Shown here: positions 30,098 to 43,900 of the stretch, in pieces
Layout of the letters: every line of letters begins with the position of its first letter
How positions within the stretch are numbered: position 1 is the stretch's first letter
Made by a program: the position numbers and the translations under genes
The notes under the pieces: generated by a model
The model's input: only the letters and a program-made list of their open reading frames with translations
Databases searched by the model: none
What the model was told of the DNA's origin: nothing
Origin: Herpomyces periplanetae
Taxonomy: Eukaryota > Ascomycota > Laboulbeniomycetes > Herpomycetales > Herpomycetaceae
Length of the DNA stretch: 64,000 bases
Assembly: GCA_009733715.1 (NCBI GenBank)
Contig: WMKJ01000015.1
Location: 1 to 64,000, forward strand
Direction: 5' to 3'

Positions 30098-32849
30098 TAT
30101 CGTAGATGCGTACTGAGTTTAATTTAAGTAATGCACAATCAACTGAATTTATGTCGCCTCAAAATTGCACTCATCAAATTTTCCGCCCAGTTGCACAATA
30201 ATTGCATGCTAATATACCACTCAAAAATATTGCATTTAATCAATCAATCATCCACTCTCTATAGCAATTATCAAATTTCGAACCAGAAGAACTTCTTTGC
30301 ACTCAATCACCCTTTATACGACTCTGTAAAGATTAAACTAAGCTTGTTGATGTATCCTAAAGATACACTCTCAATTCTTCATCAACATTATATGCACACC
30401 ACCTGTCACAGCCGACCCATCACCTCTTAAACGTCTCTCGTATACAAACATCGAAAAATCTTCCCTTTCACCTCTTTTTTCCCCACCTCGCTTCGCATCC
30501 AATTCCACCCGCTAAGCATCACGTGATATGTGCTTTTCCTTCGTGCCACGTGACTTCAAATTGCTGTTTTGTGAGTGAAAGTTGGCTGGAGGAACTGGGT
30601 TACGACTGACGATGGATTGATGAAGTTTGGGAATGGCACGTTTGAAATTTGGTGTTAGTACTTGTGCGTACAAATTGTCGGCAAGTTGATATGTGGGTGG
30701 TTTTATGAGCTTGTGCGGGTCCTGGTTTCGGGGCTCTTGATTACATTGAATATTAGGCAAATCACTATTGAGTATCTTATTATAGTTGTAAAGCCAAAGT
30801 TAGTTGGAGTTAAAATGTTTTGTAATAAGATGTTAATAGCCTCGCAGTATACATTAAAGCCTTACGGGAGATTTTATGTCTTGAACTTAATGTGGATTTA
30901 TTTTGGCTAACAGAATTATCCTGTTATGTAGAATCATTTTCTCATCGTTTTCATGGTACACCTGTGCTTAAATTGAATAATTTTTTCAAACATCAACGAT
31001 GTTCTAAGAGGTATACATAAACCTACTGTCAATAAAATTAAATTTAATAAATGAGTTAGCGGATAAAGTTAGATTCTACAGCTTAGAGGTCGGGTCAGAT
31101 AACGGTATAATCTACGAAATTTAACTTAGTCTAACTTGTATACTTGATTTGACGCAAATAATTCGAATATCAAGTTACGCACACACAATGATTAGTGCAC
31201 TTGTGTGTACATGCTTGTTTCACGTTACGCGATATCCTACAGCAGGAGTCCTACTGCGGTGCGTACACAATTACTAGATGTTTAATTAAGAGAACGAGGT
31301 TTATCCCGAAAAGTTTTCATGTACCAAATGTGCTCAAGTCTTTGAATCACAAAGTTGTGAAGTATACCAATAATAGAAAGTATATATCCGTGATAATTCG
31401 TCATATGAATCAACTTGTAATATTCACGAGAATTTAAGCAAGACATCGTGTAAAGAGTTCCCCGTTTAACAGCAAGCAAGCAAGTTTGAAACCCCCGATA
31501 AGTAAAATACTGCCGACGGAAAAAAGGCAATATTTAATTGGCTCAAGGAATTATCGCTAGTAAGTGAAAAAGTGAAACTCCAACAAAATAAGGCTAGCTA
31601 GACTCGTAGGCACTGCTCCGAAATTTCATGATAGACTTATGCCGATGAATTTTCAAAATTTACATGAAAATACATTTGGATTTACTTTGCCTGTACGGGT
31701 AGAACTACCTTTACTAGTATATTTCTATTTGCTCCGTATGATACACAACTAGCACGTTGTAAATGTTTAATCTGCAAATGACCGCCGACACAGTTAACCC
31801 CTTTGCATGCAAGATAAAGAGTAATGGAAACTAATACGACCTGTTTATCTATAGAAAGAAAATCCTCTTGGCTCAATATACTACGTACCATTTTTTTCGC
31901 GTGAACCTTTTAATGTTAAATTACGAATCTCACAATTTACAGTCTACAACCTACATTCGTTCAATATCACAAAATGCCCAAATACTCACCTCACCTCTCT
32001 CCAACCCGCCTAGTTCATGAATAAATATTTCCTAATCCGGTAATTGTCGTGATCCCCTCCTCGGCTCGGAAAAATACTACCCGCTCGGATGTATGGATAA
32101 ATGAATATTCCGGTTCCCAAATGTGAAATTTTTCGATTGTTTGCATAATTTGACGATTTCTAGATGGTAAGTATTCAAGACATTATTTTTTTCTTCTCGT
32201 AAATTTCATTGTTCTATTCAACCACTCTTTTGTCCTCGCGCTCTATCCCGTAAAATTTTAATGGAGTTTCCCCAACTCGCTTTCTCTCATTTTTCCCTTG
32301 GGGTTGGCTCGTTAATTTGATATTCACGAGTGTTAACTTGTTCATGAGATTGTATACGTGCAAATATATGTGCTTAAACCTGCCCCCTTTTACTTTTTAC
32401 GAAATTGAAACCATTTATCCCTTCATACTCAATCTACTCTCCCATATTCCCACTACACTACAATAAAGCGGGGTCCTTTCATATCGGATAATACGCTTAA
32501 GCCGAAGCGCATAAATTTTCTTTAACGAGCTTCGTTCAATACTGCTGCTCATCCCGTTTCATTCTAACCTACAACTTTTTCGCTATCTACTTCTTTGAAT
32601 CGTACGACTTCTTAATACTTTCATCATCAAAAACCCCTTCATTTTTCATGGGAATATGCACTTTAAATAATATTTTCTATAGCTACCTTCACGTGTGCAT
32701 GTTAACCGGTGTTATCAATTTAAGCGTTTAAATACTTGGCGTTTTATACTGGGATAGTATCTTTCTCATTTCTCATACTTCCCTTTCACTAGGTGTTGGC
32801 AGTGAAGTACCGTTCACATTGTTCCTCTTAAATCTATATTCCTTCCCCA
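30098..32849. other. 2.75-kb divergent intergenic region
   Basis: Separates the minus-strand poly-Ala gene from the plus-strand acyl-CoA synthetase. CACGTG boxes lie at 30520-30525 and 30547-30552 (27 bp apart) and one at 32690-32695, about 160 bp before the synthetase ATG. Short ORFs exist on both strands but none has plausible composition or domain signal. The end nearest the synthetase is T/C-rich leader. Confidence 0.6.
30520..30552. promoter_or_regulatory. Pair of CACGTG boxes
   Basis: CACGTG at 30520 (as TCACGTGA) and at 30547 (as CCACGTGA). Both are E-box palindromes suited to bHLH factors; they lie about 420 bp upstream of the poly-Ala gene. Confidence 0.5.
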
Positions 32850-35242
32850 ATGTCGATGGACTACAGGTCTTTAGCTCTTGAACCCCGGTGTACGATTAGT
32901 GGCGTGTTAACCGTTGAAGTCCCTGACGTTGATGCTAAACAAGGTGAAACAATTCCACGAAGGAATTGGCGAACAAAAGATGGCCTTCGATCACGTCCTA
33001 GCGAACAAATCGCCACCGTACACGATATATTATCTTACAGCGCTCAAATTCACGGCGAGAACCCTGCTGTTGGTTCTCGTAAATTTTTAAAGGAGCACAA
33101 AGAGAAGAAAACTTTGCGAAAGCGTGTCAACGGACAAGTTACCGAAGTTGAAAAAGAATGGAAATTCTTCGAATTAGGACCATATACGTTTCTTAACTTT
33201 AGAGAGTTTAAATCTAAAGCATTAAACATAGGCGCTGGGCTCCGGAAACTTAATCTATCGACAAATGACAGGATTCTTCTTATCGCTGCTACTACGCCCA
33301 ACTGGTTAGCTGTCGCTCATGGTGCCATGTCACAATCTATGCCTCTTGTTACTTCTTACGATACCCTGGGTCGAAAAGGAATTGAACATTGTATTTCACA
33401 AACTTCCGTTAAAATAATTTACTGTGACCCTCACATTCTTCCCCAACTTGCTGAGTCGGTCGAGTGTATGAAAGAAGTCAGGCATATAATATGTGATACC
33501 GTTATCGAGCCCCCCGACTTGGAGCATTTGAAATTAATCGAACAAAAGTTACCCAATGTAAAACTTTACACTCTTGACCAGCTCGAAGATTTGGGTAAGA
33601 ATAGTCCAATTGATACTGTACCTCCCGGTGAGGATGATCTTTGTTGTATCATGTTTACTTCTGGCTCAACGGGTACACCCAAAGGCGTTATGATCAAACA
33701 TAAAAATGTCATCGCTGCCATTGCCGGTGTCGACTTGGTTGTTGGACGGTATTTAGGTCCTTCTGATACCTTACTCACATACCTTCCACTGGCGCACATT
33801 TTGGAGTTCGTTTTTGAGAATGCAGTTTTATTTTGGGGCGGAAGAATGGGCTACGGTAGCGTCCGTACACTCTCCGATGTAAATATGCGTAATTGCTACG
33901 GAGATATCCGAGAACTCAAACCCACAGCTTTAATCGGTGTTCCAGCCGTTTGGGAAACTTTGAAAAAGGGAATTGTTTCCAAGGTTAATTCATCGAATTT
34001 TGTCGTTAGAAGTATGTTTTGGAGTGCAATGGCCGCGAAAAATTTTCTCCTGTCAAACGGTCTTCCAGGAAGTAAAATATTGGATGCTATGGTGTTCAAT
34101 AAGGTTAGAGCTGCTACAGGTGGCCGCTTGCGTTTGTGCATGAACGGAGGCGGTCCGCTATCGAAGGATACCTTTCACTTTCTTTCGCTAAGTATCACCC
34201 CAATGATTAGCGGGTATGGATTAACGGAAACTTGCGGGTAAGTATTGTAATTAACATTATTTCATTCACCTATTCCATCTGACTACATCAGTATGCCACT
34301 ATTGTTAACTCTGTCATTTTTAGTATGGGTGCAATAATGGATCCGTTAGCCTGGACTGTGGATTCATTGGGAGAGATCCCAGGCTCAATTGAGATTAAAC
34401 TAGTCGATTATGCGGAGGCGGGTTATTTTACTGATAGCAATCCACCCCAAGGTGAGATATGGATACGAGGGGGTGCTGTAACATCAGGCTACCTGGATAT
34501 GAAGGAGGAAACCCAAGAAGCGTTTACTCCCGACGGTTGGTTTAAAACGGGTGATATAGGCGAGTTCGACAGCAAGGGGCAGTTACGTATTATCGATCGG
34601 AAGAAGAATTTGGTCAAAACCTTGAACGGCGAATACATAGCACTAGAGAAGGTATGTATTGAGTACGTTAAATGTTAGCTTTATTGCGCATTGCACACAG
34701 CAACGTAACATGGTTCCTATGGTTTTAACTCAACAAAATCACTCGTGGCTGAGTTTTTAATGCTAATGGTTTTGATTATCCAGCTTGAATCCGTTTACCG
34801 ATCAGCGCCTGTTGTGGCAAACATTTGTGTCTATGCGGCAGCGAGTCATAGCCGACCAATAGCTATCATAGTGCCGATGGAAAAGGCATTGAAAGAATTA
34901 GCGAAATCGGTTGGGGTGGACTCTGATGATTTATCAGAGCTCACAACTAACGAAACGGTGGTCGGAGCGATGTTAAAACAAATTCAGAATGCGGGTAGGC
35001 AAGGCGGGCTTACTGGAATTGAAATTGTGGAGGGAATTGTATTGGTCGATGATGAGTGGACACCTCAGAATGTAAGTTTTTCGTGTTTAACGTGGACGCA
35101 TTGCGGACCCTGGGACGTAAGACTAGACGGACTAATCTATCATGTGTAGGGGCTTGTTACACCAGCACAAAAGTTGCAACGTCGAGTTTTAGTGAAGAAG
35201 TACGAAGCTGGGATTGCCAAAGCATACGGAGATTCATCTTGA
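32850..35242 (+). CDS. FAA1: Long-chain fatty acid CoA ligase (Faa1-like)
   Basis: Four exons, 32850-34237, 34324-34651, 34784-35071 and 35150-35242, code 698 aa, the size of yeast Faa1 (about 700). The enzyme activates long-chain fatty acids through an acyl-AMP intermediate. Motifs: the P-loop [17 protein letters not shown] (about residue 268), [15 protein letters not shown] across intron 1, [15 protein letters not shown], the fatty-acyl-CoA synthetase signature [29 protein letters not shown], and [17 protein letters not shown] across intron 2. The last exon ([17 protein letters not shown]) is the conserved C-terminal block. All joins keep frame. No N-terminal membrane anchor is obvious. With ACB1 and Mcd4 it makes up the lipid-related genes of the window. 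Confidence 0.95.
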
Positions 35243-38200
35243 GATGGACTGGGAAATTGTGTGGTGAATAGCATATGGAACATAATGTTCCAATTGATTT
35301 AACAGGTTAGTGGATGTTGTATGGATATTTGATGCCATGAACTGTGGGAAAAAGTTGGTTGTAGAGGCTAGAAGAAAATGGTGACGAGAATGAGTGAACG
35401 TTGTGAGTGTGCCAAATGGAATTCTCGGACGGGGGATGTATTCATTTATCGAGTGAAATGAAGTAGGTGGAAGAAGAGGTTTAAGCTGTTTCACAATTAG
35501 AAGAGAGGAAGTACCGCTGATGAGTGGTATTTTGATAATTTTGCTAAACTGCACGTGGTTGGCAAAAAACCCACACAGCATAACTCTAATATGGAACTAA
35601 TTTAGTCAATTTATCAGATTCATGGAATCCAAATGATTAATTAGCGAGTGTTGGTATTAATGCACTTGGAATCGTACTAATTCGCTAGTGTAGTAAAGTA
35701 TCTTACGTTGACCCATCGCTGGTTAACTTAACAAGGGTAAAGAACCATGCTGAGTACCTAGATTGTAGAAGGCTGAAAGATCATTTTTTTGGTGGGTAAT
35801 TCGCGTTAAATTCGGTTTATAATTATTAGCAAGGATAGTACTAACTTTTCGTTACAAGGTGTCCGACACTTAAGCTATTAACAATGCGCAGGTGCTCAGC
35901 AAAGTGTAGGGCTTCTGGCTGTGTTAATTAGGGGGCTCTTATACAGTTAGTTTAATTTGTCTGAGCATGGATTAATCTTGTATGCTGCCATCGTTGGTAT
36001 GGGTGACTTTCAAAGGCAAATTGGCGATAAAAATATGCGTATATGTGTGTGAAGTAAACGCCGTTTACAGAGTTAGCTTAAATTGGATTGAATCATGAAC
36101 AATCTTAGCCAGCACATTCCAATTTTCCGTAAGCTGATTGCACGAACCTACGGATTAAATATTTTTTCCTGTTTACTATTATGCATGCCCATATGTTGAA
36201 CATCCTGAAAATATGGATCGTGAAGTCAAAGTGTGACATCATAGAGAAATCATTTTGAAAAACATTGTCTCGTCTCGCCCACCACTCATCTCATCTACTA
36301 ATCAACCTACCATCCTGTCACCATAACTGAGAATCAAGGTGAAATTTCCGGATTTTGATAAAGATTGAATATTTTGGCGAATATGGCTGATTATGTCCAT
36401 AACATATGGATAACTAAAAAATAATTAAAAACGTAGTTTTACTTTCCATATTCGGTAAATTATACTTTAAATATACCTTGTGTACGTAAATAGTTGAAAA
36501 AATTGGAATCCAACAGTACTAACATCACCACTTTTGGGCGAGAATAGAAGATTTCATTAGTCATGTGATTGCGCTAGTTTGAGCTGGCGAAACTGCGGGT
36601 AGAAAGGGAAGTTGGAAGATTTTGACATGAACGGTAACGAAATATGAACAAGTGTAGTTTAAAAAGTTTGGTTAGGAGTAAAAGTAAGCATAGACCGGTT
36701 ACATCATATGTGGAAAATTTGGGACAGGGAAATAGGATTGATCAACATGCTCACACAAGATATTATCGTATCAGGTGTGTAGATGGATTCCGGGCAAATC
36801 AGATTATGCAAGTGACGTATGTTAAAGTCCAGCTTATCGCGTATCGCACAAGTACCATTTTCATCAACAAATGAACATGCACAATGTAAATTTTATGACG
36901 CACATTGTAGCGCTTCTAATGTTCTGGTGTACGAGCGGTTAAATTTATGTGTACCATCACCAGTATACGGAGAAGGTAACACTAGCTACGACGAGCCGGC
37001 CTGTGAAGGATTTTGTAGGTTAATTGTATGTATCTACAAGGTCATTTTTTTAGTCAAAATTTAAATTGTTGAGTGAATTTCAAAAGAGAATTCTTCTCTT
37101 AAATGATGTCACAGGAACGGATTTACAGGAATTTTCAAATGCCCAACCTGAGCATATTGACGCTTACTATTACTCAATTTTGTATCCGTGGCCACAGTGC
37201 CAACAATAGCTACAGTTGAAGATTCCTACCTCTGGTACTGGCATTGACACTGACGCTGACGCTGACGCCACAAATTGCCCTTCTTAATACGCACAATCGC
37301 AACCTTCTCTCACAATCCTCCGCCAAACCTTCCCCGGTCCCAAACAACCTTCCCTAAGCAGTCCTTCCTCTAGTTGCTCCTTCCAAGTCGAGTAGCTCCG
37401 CTTCCCGCGCATTAGTCATCTCGGGCAATCATTATGCCATCCCGAGTTTGGTTTAAATACGTCCGAATTCCTTTTTGCTCTCCTTTTTCTCGCCAAACTT
37501 TCGCCTCTTTTCTTCCTTCTCGTCCAATTTTTACCTTTTTTCCCCACGCACTTCCTTCAGTGTAATTATCAACATTCCTCTTCCTTCCTTCGCACAATCT
37601 TTCTATAATTTAAAGTGAAATTGTTCAAATCCAGACGGTTTTTCAGCCTATTTATTTCGTCCTTGTGAACCACTTTCACATTTATTCTTTCGCTTATCTC
37701 CCGTCTCATTTTTCTTCTATTGTCAAGAGAATCACTAACTTACCGTTCTGACCCACTTGCCCATTCAATTCTTGCGCCTGCTACTTGCTTAATATTAAAT
37801 CTTCCATTTCCAATATTTTGTGTTACTCTTTAAGTAACCTTTTTCCCTTCGTCAATCTTACCCACCAAATTTTCTGCTTTACTTTCTCTTCCAAATCCCG
37901 TGATATTTTTTCTAGAATTTCTTTAATTTGTACCAATTGAAACTCCCCCTCGTACACTCGAGCCTTAACCCTACGATTTTCCCAATATTCATCTTCATCT
38001 TTTGTTTCCCTTTTACCCTTCATAACGCTAACCTTTAAGTTAATCATTTAACCTTCTACTTAGCCCTTCTACTACTTTTAGTTCTACGTTACCCATACTT
38101 CTTGGTTATTCGATTCATATCATCAACTTGTGCTATCTTATCCCCTTTTTTCCCACCCCCCCCCTTCCCTTCCCATACATCTTGATTATTCGATTATTTG

Positions 38201-38363
38201 TGATTCCTTTCCTTCAAATAGCCTCAATAAACTCCATTAATCCGTATTATCTTTCAATGCATTAACATTTCATTGTGGTTTTACTAGTCTTTCAAAACGG
38301 TCATATTTTATCCTTAACACTACACAAATTTAATCTAAACTCCACAATTGGTACTTCTTAAAA
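35243..38363. other. 3.1-kb intergenic region upstream of the hexose transporter
   Basis: No gene I can support. A CACGTG box lies at 35552-35557. A short (CTGACG)n run lies at about 37248-37266. From 37.3 kb on, the + strand is strongly pyrimidine-rich with poly-C near 38152-38164, continuing to the transporter ATG. A Cys-containing ORF at 36819-37064 was considered and left out. Long upstream regions are common for fungal hexose transporter genes. Confidence 0.55.
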
Positions 38364-40218
38364 ATGCCTGGTGGAGCTGTGGTTGCTAGCTCTCCCAAAG
38401 CAGTTGATCGTATTGAAGCACCGGTCACATGGAAAGCTTATTTAATGACGGCCTTTGCGGCTGTCGGTGGCCTATTCTTCGGCTTTGATAGCGGTTATAT
38501 TAACGGTGTCCTGGGAATGAAGTATGTATAAACCCTTGTTTATTATCGTATTATATAAAATTCGATATAATTTCCTCATATTGATTATGTTTTACACTGA
38601 AAAATTCAAATACGCCAGTGGAGTCTAACACTTTCTAGATACTTCATTCATCAGCATACCGGACTCCCATACAGTTACTTGGATGATCCAGCTTTGAAAG
38701 ATCGATTTCAACTTTCCAGTGCGGATAAATCCCTCATAGTGTCGATTTTATCCGTCGGGACATTTTTTGGCGCACTTATAGCGGGTGATTTAGCCGATAA
38801 AATTGGGCGAAGAACTACCATCATTGCAGGATGTTTCGTATTTACGGCGGGAGTGGTTCTTCAAATCGCTTCTGCTGGTGGCTTGGGACTAATTGTACCT
38901 GGACGGTTAATCGCGGGATTTGGCGTAGGGTTTGTGTCTGCAGTTATCGTTCTATACATGTCAGAAGTCGCACCGCGTAAAATCAGAGGGGCTATTGTTT
39001 CGGGGTACCAATTCTGTATTACAGTGGGACTTTTGTTAGCATCATGTATTTGTTTCGCTACACAGAATCGTATGGATAGTAGCTCATACCGTATCCCAAT
39101 TGCTACCCAGGTTATCTGGGCTCTTGTCTTGGCTGTTGGACTCTTTTACCTTCCCGAGTCACCTCGTTATTACGTCAAGCGAGGAGATCTGGAAAAGGCT
39201 CGAATAGTATTGGGTCGTGTGCGTGGTCAAGATCCTAATTCTAGTTATATTGGTGATGAACTTGCGGAAATTGTTGCCAACCATGAGTTCGAACTTAGTC
39301 TTCAGCCTCCAACCAATTACTTTAGGAGTTGGCTCGTTTGCTTCCAGGGGAGCCTGTTCAAAGCAAGCAGTAATTTACGAAGAACCATCCTGGGAACTTC
39401 TCTTCAGATGATGCAACAGTTAACGGGTGTCAATTTCATCTTCTATTTTGGAACAACATTTTTCCAGCAACTCGGGACAATAAGTGACCCGTTCATAATT
39501 TCTTTGATAACTACACTGGTAAATGTTGTTTCCACGCCAGTATCTTTCTGGGCCATTGAAAAGTTTGGACGAAGATCACTTTTGATCTGGGGTGCCGTGG
39601 GCATGGCTATTTGTGAATTCATAGTTGCCATCACCGGTACAGTTGATGGTGAAAACACTCGGGTTGTGAAGGCCATGATCTCATTTATTTGCTTGTACAT
39701 TTTCTTTTTTGCCGTTACTTGGGGCCCTGGTGCGTGGGTTGTTGTTGGTGAAATATTTCCGCTGCCCATTCGTTCGCGTGGTGTGGCCATTTCAACGGCA
39801 TCCAACTGGTTGTGGAACTTTGTAAGTGTTTTGTCGTCATATCGATTTCAATTACGATTATTGGTGTGGAATTCACTAACATTTATCATTGTCTCAGATT
39901 ATTGCTTTTATAACACCCTATATGGTCGACAAGGATAAAGCTAATCTAAAGGCCAAAGTTTTCTTTATTTGGGGCTCAATGTGCTGTGTTTGTGCATTGT
40001 TTGCATTTTTCCTCATCTTTGAAACAAAGGGCCTTTCTCTTGAGCAAGTTGATCGTATGATGGAAGAGAGTACACCACTTTCATCATCCCATTGGAAACC
40101 TTCGACTTTATACGCTGGCGAGTTTGGAATTGATGGCAAAGCCGCCCTTCAAAAGCCCGTATACAGTGAGCATGCCAGTAATTCCACCAGTGCTGACCAC
40201 GCGAGCAGTAGTGTGTGA
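38364..40218 (+). CDS. MFS hexose transporter (sugar porter family)
   Basis: Three exons, 38364-38521, 38639-39821 and 39898-40218, give 553 aa. Exon 1 holds the N-terminus and helix 1, ending FFGFDSGYINGVLGMK, and splices to YFIHQHTG. Sugar-porter signatures follow: DLADKIGRRTT (loop 2-3), PGRLIAGFGVGFVSA, the helix 6 end PESPRYYVKRGD, QQLTGVNFIFYFGTTFF in helix 7, EKFGRRS (loop 8-9), PLPIRSRGVAISTASNWLWNF and FETKGLSLEQVDRMMEE after helix 12. The last intron sits inside helix 11 (WNF|IIAFITPYMV). These features make a plasma-membrane proton-sugar or facilitated hexose transporter; which sugar it carries is not readable. The Ser-rich tail is short. Confidence 0.95.
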
Positions 40219-40954
40219 TGATGACAATGATGATGTCTTGTATGTTTGTTTTACTGACATCTTCCGTTTCAGCCAAGTTTACAGTCGTGTGTGATTGTAA
40301 GATTTGCTTTATTGGTCACGAATAGTTTGAACTTATTCCCAAAATTTATGCCATTGACATGGCTCAAGGTCGTTTAAGAGATATACACATTACTCTACGG
40401 TCCAGGTTTGACAGTTGTCGATTAAATAATGCCTTTTGAATGATTTGCCTTTGAACCGGTTAATGTGCTCTCCCGTCCGTTTGTCGGTGCTCGTTTCCAT
40501 GCAAGGGCATATTTAAATTTGCAAAGATTCCCAATTCATGTAAATGGATCCCTTTTATTCGCTGCTGGCTCATGTCAGTGTGTGTGTATATGTGTATCCG
40601 GTACAAAGATCTGACACACTACAACATTGTTTATATAAATGTCGGTTTAATTCTGAAATTATATTTATTCTGCGTCAATTGTCCAAAACTCCGTTTTTTT
40701 CACCTTTTTCCCCCGTCGTGAACGGCAATTTCCATCTCGTCGCCGCGCTGCAACAATTTTCCGATTCATCCCAAACAGTCACATGACTGTCACCAAGCCG
40801 GTTTAAGTTGTGCGTCTCGCGAGAAAAAATGTAGTTAGGAAGGAAATTATCTCCAACACGAGTCTTGATTGGAATTGATATTTGGAAAAGGGTTATTTAA
40901 TAAGGAATGTTAGTCGTGTTTAATCTAGTATAGTCAAATTTAGCTATTTGAATA
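40219..40954. other. Intergenic region before MCD4
   Basis: About 740 bp holding the transporter 3' UTR and MCD4 promoter. No gene or notable repeat seen apart from a short (GT)n at about 40578-40590. Confidence 0.5.
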
Positions 40955-43900
40955 ATGAATCAGTCAGGAAATTATTTTCGCTCGTTGGATACTGGTTATT
41001 TCGATGAAAATTGTACCGATCAAGCTGATCCTGAATCTAATCAATTCATGCTTCTAAAGCATGCAAAGAAAGGTTCGCAAAAGAGAACGATCTATGAAGC
41101 TGGATTATCGAAGCGAAAATCTCGCCCAAAACTCGAAAAGATTGCTCGGAAAAGTAATAGTCATGTATCACCTTCAGCATACAAGTTGTCTGATAATGAC
41201 ATTGCACACCAGCGTTTAAACGATTACGACCAGTGTCGTATTTCAATATATGGTAACTCTGATAAACCTGGAAATTCACGTTCGACACGTGTGTTCCTGC
41301 TATTACTAGCAATAGTGTTCCACATTTGCTATATTTACTCTATTTTTGATATTTACTTCGTCAGTCCCATTGTTAGTGGTATGCGACCATTTTCTGCGCC
41401 TGGTCCCCCACCTGCTAAACGAGTTGTCTTGATTGTTGGTAAGTCACTATATGTTTCTCCACATGGGAAACTTTTCGCTGTAAAGGTTATACAGCAGTTG
41501 GGACTGCGGCTATGTGAAAAACCGCTTTAACGTACATGCATATTTGTGTTTACCTGCCTATAACGATATTCCGTCATACGCCAAAGCTGACACTACATCT
41601 CACATCATTCGGTTTTTGCCATTATCCACAGGTGACGGATTACGCGCAGATAAAACATTTCAATGGTTTCCAGATCCCGATACACCAGTAAATCATGTAT
41701 TGCTAAACGAAGAATATTCAAGAAAACGTCCACTTGCGCCATTTTTACGCTCAAAAGTGTTAGATAATGGTACTTTTGGTGTATCACATACGCGTGTTCC
41801 TACCGAATCCCGTCCCGGACATGTTGCTATTATCGCTGGATTGTATGAAGATGTATCAGCTGTTACTTCTGGCTGGAAATTGAATCCCGTTAATTTTGAC
41901 AGTGTATTTAATCGCAGTTCACACACATGGTCATGGGGCAGTCCGGATATTTTACCCATGTTTAAAGAGGGTTCAGTACCCGGTCGGGTTGACGCTTTTA
42001 CTTATGCAGCCGAAGATGAAGATTTCACGGCAGATTCTACAAAATTGGATACATGGGTGTTCGATCGTGTTAAAAACTTTTTCAGTGAAGCAAAACATTC
42101 GGATTCCCTCAATACTCAGTTACACCAACCTGGTGTAATACTCTTTTTGCATTTACTCGGGTTAGATACATCAGGACATGCTCATAGGCCTTATTCACGC
42201 GAATATTTATCGAATATTAAAGTTGTGGATGATGGAATTAAACAAGTTTGCCGGACCATTGACGAATTCTTTAACGATTCAGCGACAGCGTACATATTTA
42301 CGGCTGATCATGGAATGAGTGATTGGGGCAGTCATGGGGATGGTCATCCTGATAATACGAGAACTCCATTAATAGCTTGGGGCGCCGGAATAGCCAAACC
42401 ACGCTTTGTATCCATTGGCTATAATTCAGGGCATGCTAAAGCATACGCACCGGGGCATGAAGATGGGTTTTCCCACGATTGGAAGCTGGATAACGTTACG
42501 CGAAACGACGTACTTCAGGCTGATATAGCAGCTTTAATGGCATATTTATGCGGCTTAAGCTTTCCCGTCAACTCTGTGGGAATCTTACCCATAGAATATT
42601 TAGCCGTACCACCTGTGGATAAAGCTAAGGCATTACTCGCTAATGCAATGGAGTTACTCGAAATGTATCGTGTTAAAGAATTAGTTAAGCGTCGTGATAA
42701 ATTGTGGTTCCGCCCATACCAACAACTCGAGGTCGTATCTGCTGAACAAGGTCGAGCAAAATTACGACTTACGAGTGAAAAGTGGGATCAGAGTTGGGGA
42801 GTAAGCATACCGGATGATTTTTTGGGGAAGGAAAGTTTACTCTATATATCAGAGTTGATTCAAGTTGGGCGGTATGAATCAGCAATTGAAATTACCCGAG
42901 ACCTTATGCGCCGTACATTACAAGGGCTAGGATACTTACAAACGTATGACTGGCTATTCTTGAGAAGTTTAGTAGCATTAGGATATATAGGTTGGGTCAC
43001 ACATTCGGTAATTCGAGCTTACATGATAGATGAGGTGTATGAACGGGATAAGTTAACTGGAAAAGGTTTACATGATGGGAATAGATTAGCATACATAGGA
43101 GCTGGATTGGTGTTTGGTGGTTTGGTTATATTTTTATTGATTGAAAGATCCCCCTTAACGTACTACGGATACGCAGTTTTTCCAATTATTTTCTGGACGG
43201 ATGTGTGGAATCATGGAGGAAGAGTATTGAAAAGGGTTAATGAGAGACTTGTGGTAATAGAGTCAAACAAGGAAGCGAAACGAGATTGTAAAACGGTTGA
43301 ATGGAGTAAACGAATACGGTTAATGGCTAAGTTAATCGTGCAGATCCTAGGATATATTGCAGTGATTGAAGTTCTCGTTAAAAGTTACTTTGATCGAAAA
43401 CTTTATTCGTTGATGTATGGCTGTTTAGCGGTATGGCCATGGTACATATGGTACGGGTATAATTACAGGTTAACTGGGTATGAAGAGGGAATTGGGTACG
43501 GTTGGACGATATGTTGCATAATGATGAGCATATTTACGTTGTTGCAAGTTGTGAAGACTGAGAATTTATGGTTAATGTAAGTTTACATATTTTCATGGAA
43601 GATCTAACCATTGAGGGTAGCTAACATTGTGGGGACCTGGATGGAAAATCTAGTATGTCTGGGGGGATTTTAATGCTGGGGTTTGGGATGGGATTTGAGG
43701 GTATTTTGGAATGTAGAGATCGGTTGAGAGGAAAGAAGCTCTGGTGGGTGGTTTGGGCATCTCAGATGGGATTAATTGGAGTGAGCGTTATTACGACGTA
43801 TTTATCCGTAAAATCGCTTCAAGATAAACAGGGTGTAACACGAAACGTACAACTGGCGGGGTGGGGTGTATTATTGGTATCAATAATATTAACGGGTATA

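Noticed and set aside
36819-37064. 81-aa frame with five spaced cysteines, possibly a small secreted protein
   Set aside because: No signal peptide at its start, no clear splice partner that keeps the frame, and neighbouring frames look equally good.
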